DNA from: Chromatiaceae bacterium
GTDB lineage: Bacteria; Pseudomonadota; Gammaproteobacteria; Chromatiales; Chromatiaceae
NCBI GenBank assembly: GCA_024235395.1
Contig: JACKMK010000001.1
Span: 62,001-126,000, forward strand
DNA length: 64,000 bases
Direction: 5' to 3'
Shown here piece by piece: positions 1 through 9,436 of the stretch; within the stretch, counting starts at the first letter, position 1, and every line of letters starts with the position of its first letter. The notes beneath the pieces were generated by a model. It had not been told where the DNA came from. It made no database searches and saw only the letters and a list, made by a program, of their open reading frames with translations. Position numbers and translations under genes: made by a program.

Positions 1-1090
1 TGCCGCGCATAACCTGGAACGACCAGCCGACGTACCAGATCACCAGCGGCAGCAGGATCGCCATCGCGGCGAGCATCCACGACAAGGTGTAGGGTCCCGC
101 TGCGGCATTCCAGACCGTGAGGCTCTGGTCCGGCCGGATACTCGACGGCATCAGGAAGGGAAACAACGCAAACCCCGCAGTCCCGATCACGCCGGTCCAG
201 GCCGCGGCCCCCAGCCACCACGCAAGCAGCGCACGGCCGGCGCGCAACACCACGGCCCCGATCGACAGGCTGATGCCCACGGCCGTGGGCAGCAGCCAAC
301 CCCATGGATGCTGACGGAAGTTTCCCATCCATGCCCCCGCTTCGAGCTGAACCGATTGCTGCAGCGGTGTCTGCGCCGAACCGATGGGTGCGGTATGCAC
401 CAGGCGATACCCGTCCATCCCTGAGACCCAGTGGCCACCGACTGCGAATGACGCCACCGCCAGAAGCGCGGCAAACCACGCGAGCATCCGGGCACGCCGG
501 TGCAAGCGACCTCCGGTGCTGATCATCAATCGGGTCGCTCCCATGTAGACCGCCAGAGACAGAGCGAGCACCCCGCAGAACAGCGCGAACGGGTTGAACA
601 GGTCTAAGAACGACCCGGTGTAACGCGACGCCAATTGCCAGTCGAACCGGAACGGCAGACCCTGGAACAGGTTGCCGACCGCGGCCCCGAACACAAGCAT
701 CGGGATCACCCCGCTGATCACCAATGCCCAATCCCAGAGGTTGCGCCAACCCGAGGCGGCCAGCTTGGAGCGGTACTCGAAGCCCAGTGGTCGCAGGATC
801 ATGGTCCACAACAGCACCATCATGACGACATACAGACCGGAAAATGCCGTCGCATAGACCAGCGGCCAGGCCGCAAACATGATCCCCCCGGTCAGCACGA
901 ACCAGACCTGGTTGCTGTCCCAATGCGGTGCGATCACCTCCAGTGCCTGCCCCCGCTCACGGTCGGTACGCCCCACCAGTCGAAGCACGGCGCCGATGCC
1001 AAGGTCGGTGCCCATCATTGTGGCAATCCCAACCAGGAGGACGCCGACCAGCAACCACCAGACGATTTTCAATACCGCGTAGATCTCCAT
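1..1090 (-). CDS. cydB: Cytochrome bd ubiquinol oxidase subunit II, partial (C-terminus outside window)
   Basis: This is subunit II of the cytochrome bd quinol oxidase, an inner-membrane terminal oxidase with high oxygen affinity. The gene runs off the left edge. 363 codons are visible from an ATG at 1090, and the family is usually 335-380 residues, so little is missing. The N-terminus reads MEIYAVLKIVWWLLVGVLL and is followed by the family stretch APHWDSNQVW, an FAAWPLVYA helix and RPLGFEYRSK, all closely matching E. coli CydB. Multiple hydrophobic helices follow, including an FPFLMPSS motif near the end. It starts 12 bases after the cydA stop, so the two are co-transcribed. No CydX-type small subunit can be seen because the downstream end is cut. 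Confidence 0.95.
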   Translation of the reverse strand, partial: MEIYAVLKIVWWLLVGVLLVGIATMMGTDLGIGAVLRLVGRTDRERGQALEVIAPHWDSNQVWFVLTGGIMFAAWPLVYATAFSGLYVVMMVLLWTMILRPLGFEYRSKLAASGWRNLWDWALVISGVIPMLVFGAAVGNLFQGLPFRFDWQLASRYTGSFLDLFNPFALFCGVLALSLAVYMGATRLMISTGGRLHRRARMLAWFAALLAVASFAVGGHWVSGMDGYRLVHTAPIGSAQTPLQQSVQLEAGAWMGNFRQHPWGWLLPTAVGISLSIGAVVLRAGRALLAWWLGAAAWTGVIGTAGFALFPFLMPSSIRPDQSLTVWNAAAGPYTLSWMLAAMAILLPLVIWYVGWSFQVMRG

Positions 1091-1102
1091 TCCTGCCACT
1101 CC

Positions 1103-2641
1103 CTAGCCCCCGTGCCCCAACGAATCGTCCGGTCCACGTCGCACAGTGCGTACCATCAGATACACTTCGACGATCGCGAACAGGGTGTACAACAGGATGA
1201 AGCCGGTCAGCGAAAAGGTCAGGTAGGACACGCTGTGTGCGGATGCCGACAGCCAGGTCGGCAATATCTCGTAGACCGCCCAGGGCTGGCGGCCGACCTC
1301 GGCGACGATCCAGCCTGCCTCGCCGGCCAGCAGCGGGACCGGGATCATCCAGACCCCCCAGCGTAGAAAGCGTTTTCGCCTTTGCAGATCTTTGCGCATG
1401 CTGTGAATCGCCGCGAGCAGAAAATACACGAGCATCAACAGTCCCAGGCCGACCATCAGACGGAACGACCAGAAGACCAGTGGTACGTTTGGCACGACGT
1501 CGCGCGCCGCACGTTCGATGTCTGCGCGGGACGCCTGCCCGACATCGTTGTCCGGCGCATAACGCTTCACCAGAAAGCCGTAACCGAGATCGTGTTGATG
1601 GGCCCTGAATTGTTCCAACGCCTGCGCATCCTGCGGATTTCCACCGAGCGCCTGCAGCGCCTCGACTGCAGGAATGCCGTTGCGAATACGCTGTTCAGCC
1701 TGTTGCTGCAGTTCTTTCAAGCCGGCAATCGGGGTATCCAGGGTGTGGGTGACCAGCGGCGTCAGCAAGTAGGGGATCTGCAGCTCCCAGTCATTATTCC
1801 TGGTCGTTGTATCCGGCCATGCGGCGACGTTGAACGCCGCCGGTGGTCGCTCGGTCTCCCACATCGCCTCCATCGCCGCCAGCTTGGTCGGCTGTGCGTG
1901 ACCACCGACGAATCCCAGCGCATCGCCCAGGGTGATGACGCCCGCCGTCGCGAGCACACCGAACAGTGCCGACATCCGGAAAGAACGCAGCGCGAACTCG
2001 TGGTGTCGTCCACGTAGCAGGTACCAACTACTTATCGCACAGACGAAAACCGCAGCGGTGACGTAACCGGAGAGGCTCGTGTGGACGAACTTCGCCTGCG
2101 CATTGGGGCTGAAAAACAGCTCGCCGAGGCTTTGCAGTTCGAGTCGCATGGTCTGCGGATTGAATGCGGCACCGTGTGGTGCCTGCATGAAACTGTTCGC
2201 CACCAGGATCCACAAGGCCGATAGATTCGCGCCCAGAGCGACCAACCAGGTCACCGCGAGGTGCTGCCCTTTCGACAGCCTGTCCCATCCGAACACCATG
2301 AGCCCGATGAAGGTGGACTCCATGAAAAACGCCATCAGGCCCTCGAGTGCCAGTGCCGCACCGAAGATGTCGCCGACGAAACTCGAAAAGAACGACCAAT
2401 TGGTACCGAACTCGAACTCGAGTGTCAGGCCGGTCGCAATCCCAAGGGCGAAGTTGATCAGCAGGATCTTGCCCCAGAACCGGGTCATGGTCCGATAGAT
2501 ACGGTGCCCCGTCGTGTAGTACACGGTCTCCATCGCCGCGAGGAGAAAGGACAGCCCCAGCGTCAGCGGGACGAACAGGAAGTGAAACATCGCAGTGACA
2601 GCGAACTGCAGCCGCGACAGGTCCACGACACCGTCAGTCAT
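1103..2641 (-). CDS. cydA: Cytochrome bd ubiquinol oxidase subunit I
   Basis: This is the haem-bearing subunit of cytochrome bd oxidase; it oxidises ubiquinol and reduces O2 to water in the inner membrane. At 512 residues it is close to E. coli CydA (522). The expected ligands are visible: His20 in MFHFLFVP, His187 in KFVHTSLSGY and Met396 in FRLMVGLG. The quinol-loop motif GRQPW is at 450-454 with Glu448 just before it. The long loop between helices 6 and 7, with GLKELQQQAEQRIRNG, marks the long-Q-loop (E. coli-like) class. A GAGG sequence lies about 12 bases before the ATG. It is the first gene of a cydAB operon. No FNR or ArcA box could be assigned confidently upstream. Confidence 0.97.
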   Translation of the reverse strand: MTDGVVDLSRLQFAVTAMFHFLFVPLTLGLSFLLAAMETVYYTTGHRIYRTMTRFWGKILLINFALGIATGLTLEFEFGTNWSFFSSFVGDIFGAALALEGLMAFFMESTFIGLMVFGWDRLSKGQHLAVTWLVALGANLSALWILVANSFMQAPHGAAFNPQTMRLELQSLGELFFSPNAQAKFVHTSLSGYVTAAVFVCAISSWYLLRGRHHEFALRSFRMSALFGVLATAGVITLGDALGFVGGHAQPTKLAAMEAMWETERPPAAFNVAAWPDTTTRNNDWELQIPYLLTPLVTHTLDTPIAGLKELQQQAEQRIRNGIPAVEALQALGGNPQDAQALEQFRAHQHDLGYGFLVKRYAPDNDVGQASRADIERAARDVVPNVPLVFWSFRLMVGLGLLMLVYFLLAAIHSMRKDLQRRKRFLRWGVWMIPVPLLAGEAGWIVAEVGRQPWAVYEILPTWLSASAHSVSYLTFSLTGFILLYTLFAIVEVYLMVRTVRRGPDDSLGHGG

Positions 2642-2924
2642 ACTGTCCCTACCTCAAAGCTCGGTCCCGACATGTACATGCCGCTGCAACATCTGCGCCA
2701 TGGCGCACCACACCTTTCTCCGGAGGCCGTTGACGCGACGAATCGATGTTTGCCCGGTTTGCGTTTGTCCAATTGCACCAGCATGTCGGACCCGCTGGTG
2801 GTTGATTTGCACCCGGCATACAGACTGTCGCACTCGCCGGTGCCGCACGGGCGTATGCCGCGGCACGGCGCCCACCCATCATGAGGTGGACACCGTCACT
2901 AGCAGGCGTGCAGGCTGTATCGCC

Positions 2925-4199
2925 TCAGAGCTGGCGGATCAAGGTGCTCAGCTGCGCCTCGGCGCGATGAAACTCAGGCAGGGCGCTCGCTGGCGACTGC
3001 GCCTTGTCAACCTGCTTGTCGAGACCCTTGATCAGGGACGCGAGCTGCTGCAGTTCGTCCTTCCTGTCCGGCGCGACCTGCTGAATGGCCGTATCCAGGT
3101 AGCTGCCGGCCTCCGCCAGATCCACCTTGGCCGCCGCCGGATCGTGCGCCTGCACGCTGTCGATGCGCGCGTAGGCGAGGTACAGCTTCGCCTCGATCAA
3201 CTCCTTCTTGCCCGCGCCTTCGGCGCGCAACCGTTGCCAACCCGTACTGATGTACTCGGCCGACCGCTCGGACAAGGCGGTAAGACGCTGCCAGGCATTT
3301 TCGATACGCGATGAGATGGAGGTGTCGTTGGTATCGATGGCGGTGTGCAGATCCCGCACTTCGCCAACCAGGTCCGAGACCGCCTTGCGGCTGACCTCGT
3401 CGTCACTCCTGGCCGCCCGCTCCAGGAGCTTGACGGCCGCATCCAGATCGGCCTTGGCCTGATCGCGCTCGCCGAGTTTCGATTCCTGCCAGGCCCTGTA
3501 GATCGCCGCCTTTGCCTGGGTGAGCGGCGACTCGAACGACAGCGAGACAAACACCACGTTGTCTTCCGCCTGGGCCAGCACCTGATCAGCCGTTTTGCTG
3601 TCGTTCTTCGTGAGCGCCTGCTTGGCCTGGTCGACGAGTTCACGCGTGCTGCCCAAGGGCAGGTCGGCCTCGACATACATCAGCGCGTCGTCCACCTCCT
3701 GCAACTGGCGCGAAGCCTGCTCCTTGTCGCCTTTCTTGAGCGCCTGTTTGGCGTTGTCCAGATGCGCCTTGGCCACGGACGTCGGCACATAGTCGACCAA
3801 CTCGTCGAGCGAGGTGTAGATCGGTATCAGGTCCGGCAGGACCTCGCGGGTATCCTCGTACTCCAGGTGCTTGCGTGCGACCCAGATCCGGTCCTTCACC
3901 TTGGTCGTTGGCAGCGCCGCCTGAATGATGTCGAGCAGTTGCTCGGATTTGGCCAGCTGCGCCGATGCTGCGGCCACATCGGCGTGCTCGCCCTGCAGTG
4001 CGCCGCGCGCCTCGGCGATATGCCGCAGTACCTTGACCGCCGCCGACGAGATCGCGTGTTCGTCCTGGATGGTGATCTGGCGTCCGGGCAATACGCTGAT
4101 TTCCTCCTGGATCGCGCGATCGGCGTAGCTCGGGCCGCTGACCAGCAATGCGCCGGCGAGCGCCGCGACAATGGGCTTGATGGTGAATCGATGAAACAT
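2925..4199 (-). CDS. YfdX-like periplasmic helical protein
   Basis: This exported protein has 424 residues. The start chosen is the ATG at 4199, which has a textbook AGGAGGT eight bases upstream and opens a signal peptide (MFHRFTIKPIVAALAGALLV, cleavage after SYA). A longer reading from 4280 lacks a comparable ribosome site. The N-terminal half (DRAIQEEI...AISSAAVKVLRHIAEARGAL...LPLGSTRELVDQAKQAL) resembles the YfdX family, periplasmic helical proteins tied to acid and multidrug response in E. coli. That family is about 210 residues. Here the protein continues with roughly 200 more residues of Ala/Lys/Glu-rich helix that I do not recognise. It stands alone between cydA and a secreted protease, all on the minus strand. 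The function is unknown and the family assignment is by eye. Confidence 0.75.
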   Translation of the reverse strand: MFHRFTIKPIVAALAGALLVSGPSYADRAIQEEISVLPGRQITIQDEHAISSAAVKVLRHIAEARGALQGEHADVAAASAQLAKSEQLLDIIQAALPTTKVKDRIWVARKHLEYEDTREVLPDLIPIYTSLDELVDYVPTSVAKAHLDNAKQALKKGDKEQASRQLQEVDDALMYVEADLPLGSTRELVDQAKQALTKNDSKTADQVLAQAEDNVVFVSLSFESPLTQAKAAIYRAWQESKLGERDQAKADLDAAVKLLERAARSDDEVSRKAVSDLVGEVRDLHTAIDTNDTSISSRIENAWQRLTALSERSAEYISTGWQRLRAEGAGKKELIEAKLYLAYARIDSVQAHDPAAAKVDLAEAGSYLDTAIQQVAPDRKDELQQLASLIKGLDKQVDKAQSPASALPEFHRAEAQLSTLIRQL

Positions 4200-4480
4200 G
4201 TCCGTTACCTCCTGGAATGGTCTTGCTCGAACCCCAGAACGGGGCCTCAGCCAAGTCATGGCATTTCCCGTGCCATGCACCAGGATGTCGAAGATTCAGT
4301 GACTTGGTGCGTCCGGTGGGCGGTCGCGCGTCACCAATGGTGAACCTGCACCAGGGGGCGTCGGGGATTCTCAACCAGGGAACGGCGGCTGTCCGGCCTC
4401 GTGTTTTCCCATTTTCTGTTTCGCGCTGCCGCGCTGATGTCGCAACGTGGGGGTCTAACGCCCCGAAGAGGACCCGCTGA

Positions 4481-5258
4481 TCAGTCGATCACCGTGAAAC
4501 CGACCACCATCTCGCCGGCCTGGTCGTCGTTGAAATCGCTACCCATCGCGGTGTAGGAACCCGCCGGCAACGTGATCAGCAGGGCCGCTTCCAACTCGTT
4601 GAGCGGCCGATTCGCGGTCAGGGTCGCAATCTCGTCGGCATTGGCGTTGCTCTGCCAATCGTCGTTTTCCTGCAGCTTCAATGGCGGTTCACCGGGTCGC
4701 AACAGGAACAGTTCGAGCGTCGTGTCGTCGAGTGCCGTCTGCAGACCGGTGGTCGGACCCCGCGCGGTGATCAGGACCTTTACGCTGCCACCGACCACGA
4801 TACCGCCGTGCATCGGAATTCCGGGTCGGACCAGACCACGGGTCGACAGATTGCGCGCAACGCCCGTCGTCGCCGCGTCTTCGACCAGGGTAAACCCGAG
4901 CACCGTCTCGCCCGAGTCGTCGTCACCGGCATCGGACGCGGTCGCGGTATAGGAACCATTGGACAACTCGACCAGGAAGGCGGCCTCGAGTGCGTTCAAC
5001 GGTCGACTGGCCGTCAGTGTCGCGATCTCGTCCGCGTTGGCGGCATCCTGCCAGTTGTCGTTTTCCTGCAGCTTGACCGGTGGCTGTCCTGCGTTCAGCC
5101 GGTACAACGCCATGGTGGTATCGGCCAGAGCCGAGTCCAATCCGGTGGTCGGGCCGCGCGCGGCGATCAGCACCTTGACAGTGTCTTCGACCACAATGCC
5201 ACCGTGCATGGGTACCAGTGGCTCAACCTGCCCGCGTGTCGAAAGATTGCGCGCGCGG
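4481..5258 (-). repeat. Tandem duplication encoding the two C-terminal protease modules
   Basis: Two adjacent copies of about 380 bases are visibly alike at the DNA level. For example, the stretches coding ADEIATLTA and QENDxWQ occur in both, near 4605-4680 and 4990-5070. They encode the paired ARNLSTRG modules. The similarity points to an internal duplication. The boundaries are approximate. Confidence 0.7.
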
Positions 5259-6703
5259 TTGTCGTCAGCCGGCGGCGGTACCGGATTGCTCAGCCATGCC
5301 GCGTAGTTTCCTGCACTGTAGGCATCGCCGAAGCTCGCATAGTTGGTCCGCTCGTTCGGATTTGCGCAGGTCACGCTGCTGCTGCTCAGGGTGCCGAACA
5401 ACAGGTTGGCACTGGAGTAGATACCCGAGCCACTGCTGCCCGCTTCGATCACCCCGTCCGTCCAATTGACCTCGAAGAAATTCCCCTGCTGGTCGGGGCT
5501 GCAGAAGACCGACTCCGTGAACAGTTCGCAGGACACCGGGATATCGGCGTTTGCAAAGGACACCTTCTGCCAGTCCGCCTCGGGATGGTGTATCGCGAAC
5601 AACGGCTGGCCGACCTGTGGCTCCGCAGTGGTCCACCCTGCCAGGGTCACACCACCCGGCGGAGGTTGATTGAGTCGCAACAGGCTGGTGTCGTAGGTAC
5701 CGCTCAGGGTGTTGAGCAGCGTCGCCCCCCCGCTTTGCGGGGTATACGCCAGGTCCTCGAAGATCGAATTGCACGCCTCTGAGCGGAAATACCAGTGAAA
5801 CTCGATCGTCGAGGCGACCACCTGATTCGGGATGCAATGGTTCGCCGTGACAAAGTGGAAATCGCTGCCGGGATTGCTATCGTTGAGCAGCACGCCACTG
5901 CACGCAAACGACTCGCCACCATCGACGTACGATATCAGCGCGGTCGCGCTACCGAACTGTACCCGCTCGGCAGAGTCGCAACGGATATCGTTCTGGCAGC
6001 TGCCCGCATCGCCCACGTCGTACGGGACCAATCGTCCGTCGGCTGCGGCGGCGTCTTTGAAAAACTGTGAAACCGTTATCAAATCGACATCGACCGATGT
6101 CCGGTTCGCACCGGCCGGCAGCTCGAGTTCGAGCAGCAGGCGCTCACCCCTGACGCGCGGCGACCAGTAGAGCACCGCCTCGGGATCGTCCGGCGCAGCT
6201 GCCCGGTTGCGTCCGATCAGCTTCAGGATCTCGCGGCCGTCGATCGCAACCGGAGGACGTGCGCCGCTGGTATCGGTACCAAAACGCAGCACGACGGCTT
6301 CCGGCAGGCGACGTACCTGCACGCCGAGGCGCAGCGCACCGGCACCCGGCGCCTCGATGGCCACGACCAGTACCTGGCGGCCGTCCGCGAGTGTCTGCCA
6401 GTTCGGATGGTCGGCACCGAGCCGGCGCTCCGCAACGTCCGGCAAGGCGCGCGCAAAGCCACGTTGATGAGGTTTTGCGGCACGCCGTCTAGCGGTCAAC
6501 TCGGTGGCGTCGAGCGCCTCCAGCCGCAACGTCGGTGGATCCTGGACATCGCCTACAAACCAGGCACGATCGGCCTTTGCAGCCTTTGGGACGAGCGGCG
6601 CGTACACCGTAGGCGCCATCTCAGCGGCGTTCACGGCCACCGCAGCTGCGCACACCAACGGTATGGCGCATCGCGCAAGACGCAGCAGCATATGGCGGGC
6701 CAT
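4481..6703 (-). CDS. Secreted trypsin-like serine protease with two C-terminal beta-domains
   Basis: This is a predicted exported serine endopeptidase of about 740 residues. The catalytic triad is visible: His in FVTANHC, Asp in YDTSLLRL and Ser in AGSSGSG. Several Cys residues (SCQNDIRCDS, ACSGVLL, CELFTESVFCS) suit disulphides. The start at 6703 gives a signal peptide (MARHMLLRLARCAIPLVCAA). A GTG at 6763 and an ATG at 6691 are alternatives, and no ribosome site clearly decides. An N-terminal domain of about 220 residues precedes the protease. The C-terminus carries two tandem copies of a module of about 125 residues beginning ARNLSTRG, with PMHGGIVV, ARGPTTGL and GSYTA. It resembles the LxNISTR...VLIRAIGPSL beta-module seen on many exported bacterial proteins. 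The substrate is unknown. Confidence 0.85.
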   Translation of the reverse strand: MARHMLLRLARCAIPLVCAAAVAVNAAEMAPTVYAPLVPKAAKADRAWFVGDVQDPPTLRLEALDATELTARRRAAKPHQRGFARALPDVAERRLGADHPNWQTLADGRQVLVVAIEAPGAGALRLGVQVRRLPEAVVLRFGTDTSGARPPVAIDGREILKLIGRNRAAAPDDPEAVLYWSPRVRGERLLLELELPAGANRTSVDVDLITVSQFFKDAAAADGRLVPYDVGDAGSCQNDIRCDSAERVQFGSATALISYVDGGESFACSGVLLNDSNPGSDFHFVTANHCIPNQVVASTIEFHWYFRSEACNSIFEDLAYTPQSGGATLLNTLSGTYDTSLLRLNQPPPGGVTLAGWTTAEPQVGQPLFAIHHPEADWQKVSFANADIPVSCELFTESVFCSPDQQGNFFEVNWTDGVIEAGSSGSGIYSSANLLFGTLSSSSVTCANPNERTNYASFGDAYSAGNYAAWLSNPVPPPADDNRARNLSTRGQVEPLVPMHGGIVVEDTVKVLIAARGPTTGLDSALADTTMALYRLNAGQPPVKLQENDNWQDAANADEIATLTASRPLNALEAAFLVELSNGSYTATASDAGDDDSGETVLGFTLVEDAATTGVARNLSTRGLVRPGIPMHGGIVVGGSVKVLITARGPTTGLQTALDDTTLELFLLRPGEPPLKLQENDDWQSNANADEIATLTANRPLNELEAALLITLPAGSYTAMGSDFNDDQAGEMVVGFTVID

Positions 6704-7228
6704 CAGGTTCCACGCATAGGGGGGTCGCACGGCAGTTCGGTCCTTCTGATTCAACGACTCCACACGGCGCGCACACCGCGCCCATGCAACGGCCGGATGC
6801 GGAAGTCTGGAAGACGAACACCTGAGGTGTCAACGACCCGCCGATGGCTGCTCGGGCGCCGGGTAGCGCCGTGGTCAGTTGCTGTTTCGCAGCGGATCGT
6901 CAGTGGCAGTGCGGCTATGCGAAGGTCCTGCGGAGATTCCGCCCGGCAGGATGCCGACGTCGGGTGGTCGCCAGGCGCTGCAGTCGCCCGGATCGACCCA
7001 TTGATGCACGACGACGAGGATCCGGCGTGCATGGTCGCTGACGACCGGACTGTTCGTGATGACCACCGTTGTGGCCGGTATGCCGCAGCCACCTTCAGCA
7101 GACTGGGCGCCGGACGCTCGCGTCCGACTGACCGATCCGCTCGAAGCCCCCGACGAGACCGATGCCGTGAGACGGACACCTTCCGGCACGACGCCGCGCC
7201 CAGACGGAAACGAGATAGAGAATCCACA
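6704..7228. other. Intergenic region without a recognised gene
   Basis: Several open frames cross this stretch on both strands, but none has a ribosome site together with a protein-like composition. A short plus-strand frame around 7053-7277 begins with a hydrophobic run (LFVMTTVVAGMP) but then becomes low-complexity and overlaps the next gene, so it is not called. The promoters of the protease (minus) and the DUF3106-like gene (plus) should lie here; I could not assign either. Confidence 0.5.
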
Positions 7229-7633
7229 ATGGAAGGTCCACGCTACGCACTGGCGCTCAGTCTCGTGGGCAGACTGAATCGTCATCTGGCATACGCCGCC
7301 GGCTCGGCGTGGACGGACCTCGATGCACGGGCGCAAGAGATCCTCGCACCGTTGCAGGACACCTGGGAGCAGCTACCCGAGCAACGCGCATGCATCCAGG
7401 CGCGGCAGGAGGAATGGAATGTGATGAGCGACGAGGAGCGTGCAACGATAAGGTGCCGGCGTGCGTGGTTCCGCTCGCTGCCGGAGGAGCGTCGCGCACG
7501 TCTGAACGCGCGCTGGCGATCGATGACCTCGGCACAACGTGAGGCAGCGCGTGCACGCATCGAGGAGTACCGTCGGGCCTCGCCGGTCGAGCGTGCAAAG
7601 ATCCGACGTGAGATCCGCGGGTCCAGGGAGTGA
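7229..7633 (+). CDS. Small DUF3106-like Arg/Glu/Trp-rich protein
   Basis: This is a predicted 134-residue protein. After a weak hydrophobic N-terminus it shows repeated WxxLxxxxR units: AWTDLDARAQEILAPLQDTW, then MSDEERATI, WFRSLPEERRARL, WRSMTSAQREAAR and YRRASPVERAKI. This spacing of Trp, Leu, Glu and Arg resembles DUF3106, a family of small exported helical proteins of unknown role in proteobacteria. The ATG at 7229 follows a GAGATAGAGA stretch. The same frame stays open far upstream (to about 6407), but that part looks like the antisense shadow of the protease gene, so I start at 7229. The gene is isolated, and its reality and localisation are both uncertain. Confidence 0.5.
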   Translation: MEGPRYALALSLVGRLNRHLAYAAGSAWTDLDARAQEILAPLQDTWEQLPEQRACIQARQEEWNVMSDEERATIRCRRAWFRSLPEERRARLNARWRSMTSAQREAARARIEEYRRASPVERAKIRREIRGSRE

Positions 7634-7777
7634 AACCGGGCCGGCGATGACCCGCAACAAACGACGGAATCGTGGACGTCCGCACGCCGTTCGGCGTGCA
7701 GATCAACCCTATGGCGTCGTCGAACGGGCCGAGACTGGCAGCGCTGCCGATGACTCCCAGCGCTTACGCCGCTCGCA

Positions 7778-9436
7778 TCACACCTTATACTGCGCCGCCA
7801 TGGACTGCAGTGCCGAAGCCAGGCGTGCCTGCTCGGTACTCGCCTCGGCGGTCTGCGCCGCGCCACGCGCCGATTGCTCGGAGAGATCGTTGATCGTCAT
7901 CACGTTGCGGTTGATCTCCTCGGCGACCGAGCCCTGTTCTTCGGCCGCCGAAGCAATCTGCATGTTCATCTCCTTGATGCGTGCAACCGCCTGATTGATC
8001 GCATTGAGCGTCTGATCCGAATGTTCGACGCGCTCCAGGGTGCCCTGGGCCATGCTTTGCCCCTGTTCCATCGCCTTGACCGCTTCCTTCGCACCTTTCT
8101 GCAGGCGCTCGATCATGCCCTGGATCTCCTGTGTCGATCCCTGCGTCCGCCCCGCCAGCGTGCGTACCTCGTCTGCGACCACTGCGAAACCACGGCCCTG
8201 CTCTCCCGCGCGTGCCGCTTCGATCGCGGCGTTCAGCGCCAGCAGGTTGGTCTGCTCTGCGATGCTCTGGATCACCTCCAGTACCGATCCGATGCTGCTG
8301 CTCTCGCTGTCCAGCTGGCGGATGGTGGCCGCCGCCTTCTCGACCTCACCGGCGAGACTGCGCGTCGCACTCAATGCCTGACCGGCGATACTGATGCCCT
8401 CATTGGCCTGTACGTTCGCCTCCTGCGCCGCCTGGTCTGCGGATGCCGCATTGCGCGCGACCTCCTGTACCGTTGCGGCCATCTCGTTCATCGCAGTCGC
8501 GACCTGCTCCGTCTCGGACCGCTGTACCCGGATGTGCCCGTTGGTCTCGGCGGTGACCATCGAGGTCTCTTCGGTCGCCGCGGCGAGTTGCGTCGCCGAA
8601 TCGATCAGTTCACGTATCACGTGCTGGAATTTTTCGCCGACGCGATCGAACGACGCCGCGATGCTGCCGAGTTCGTCGCCGGCGCTGTGATCACAGCGGG
8701 CCGTCAGATCCCCCGCGGCCATGCGGTCGGCGGCGCTGTTGAGCTTGCCGACCACGCTGACGATGCCGCGGATGGTGACAATCGCGAGGATACTCAGGAA
8801 CGCAATGCCAAGCACCAGCACGCCGATCGACACGGTCTGTATGGTCGCGCCCCGCTCGATCTCCGCGTCATAGGTAATCCTGGCGACCTCGATCTGACGT
8901 TCCCAGAGTTTGTCGACTGCTTCATGCGCGGCGTCGAACGAAGGCTTGGTTTCCTTCGCCAGGTGAATCGCCGCGTTCAGATAGTCGCCCTCGCGAATGA
9001 ACGCGACCGCGGGCGTGAGCCCCACCTTGACGAATTCGGCGCGTTTCTGCGCGAACTCGTCGGCCAGCGCCTTGTCCACCCCGGACAGGTCGTGCTCGGC
9101 AAGATAGCGATCCCAGATGGTCGAGATCTCCTGGATATTCCGCTCGACATTGGCGACATGCACTTCGACATCGTGCTTGTGATAGGGCTCGGTCTTCGAA
9201 CCGGGCTCGTGTTGCAGCGCGTACAACAGCTGACTGCGATTCTCGCGCATCAGTTCGCTGATGCGGCTGATCTCCACGGTGGGAACGAGACGGTCCTGAA
9301 ACACGGTGTTCAGCGAGTCCTCGGCGTTGTGCATGCCGTTCAGTCCCAGCAGGCCCACGCAAATCATCGCCAATGCGGCGAATCCGACCAGCACGATCAG
9401 TCTTGCGCGAATTGTCAGCTTCTGTATCAGGTTCAT
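7778..9436 (-). CDS. Methyl-accepting chemotaxis protein (four-helix-bundle sensor, HAMP, signalling domain)
   Basis: This is an inner-membrane chemoreceptor of 552 residues that would control the CheA kinase. Order: TM1 about residues 10-33, a periplasmic four-helix-bundle-like sensor of about 155 residues, TM2 about 190-215, HAMP (GKLNSAADRMAAGDLTARCD), and a cytoplasmic signalling coiled coil. The universal hairpin tip is intact (EQTNLLALNAAIEAARAGEQG, followed by RGFAVVADEVRTLAGRT). Q/E-rich methylation-like stretches flank it. The start at 9436 has GGAG upstream and gives the usual N-terminus (MNLIQKLTIRARLIVLVGFA); the open frame further upstream is not coding in character. A near-consensus FliA promoter lies about 150 bases upstream, tying it to the flagellar regulon. 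The ligand is unknown. Confidence 0.95.
   Translation of the reverse strand: MNLIQKLTIRARLIVLVGFAALAMICVGLLGLNGMHNAEDSLNTVFQDRLVPTVEISRISELMRENRSQLLYALQHEPGSKTEPYHKHDVEVHVANVERNIQEISTIWDRYLAEHDLSGVDKALADEFAQKRAEFVKVGLTPAVAFIREGDYLNAAIHLAKETKPSFDAAHEAVDKLWERQIEVARITYDAEIERGATIQTVSIGVLVLGIAFLSILAIVTIRGIVSVVGKLNSAADRMAAGDLTARCDHSAGDELGSIAASFDRVGEKFQHVIRELIDSATQLAAATEETSMVTAETNGHIRVQRSETEQVATAMNEMAATVQEVARNAASADQAAQEANVQANEGISIAGQALSATRSLAGEVEKAAATIRQLDSESSSIGSVLEVIQSIAEQTNLLALNAAIEAARAGEQGRGFAVVADEVRTLAGRTQGSTQEIQGMIERLQKGAKEAVKAMEQGQSMAQGTLERVEHSDQTLNAINQAVARIKEMNMQIASAAEEQGSVAEEINRNVMTINDLSEQSARGAAQTAEASTEQARLASALQSMAAQYKV

Noticed and set aside
2650..2924. FNR or ArcA site upstream of cydA
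   Set aside because: Half-sites such as TTGAT occur, but no properly spaced inverted pair could be found.
7053..7277. Short plus-strand frame with a hydrophobic start (LFVMTTVVAGMP)
   Set aside because: Overlaps the start of the better DUF3106-like gene in another frame and becomes Pro/Asp low-complexity without a domain.
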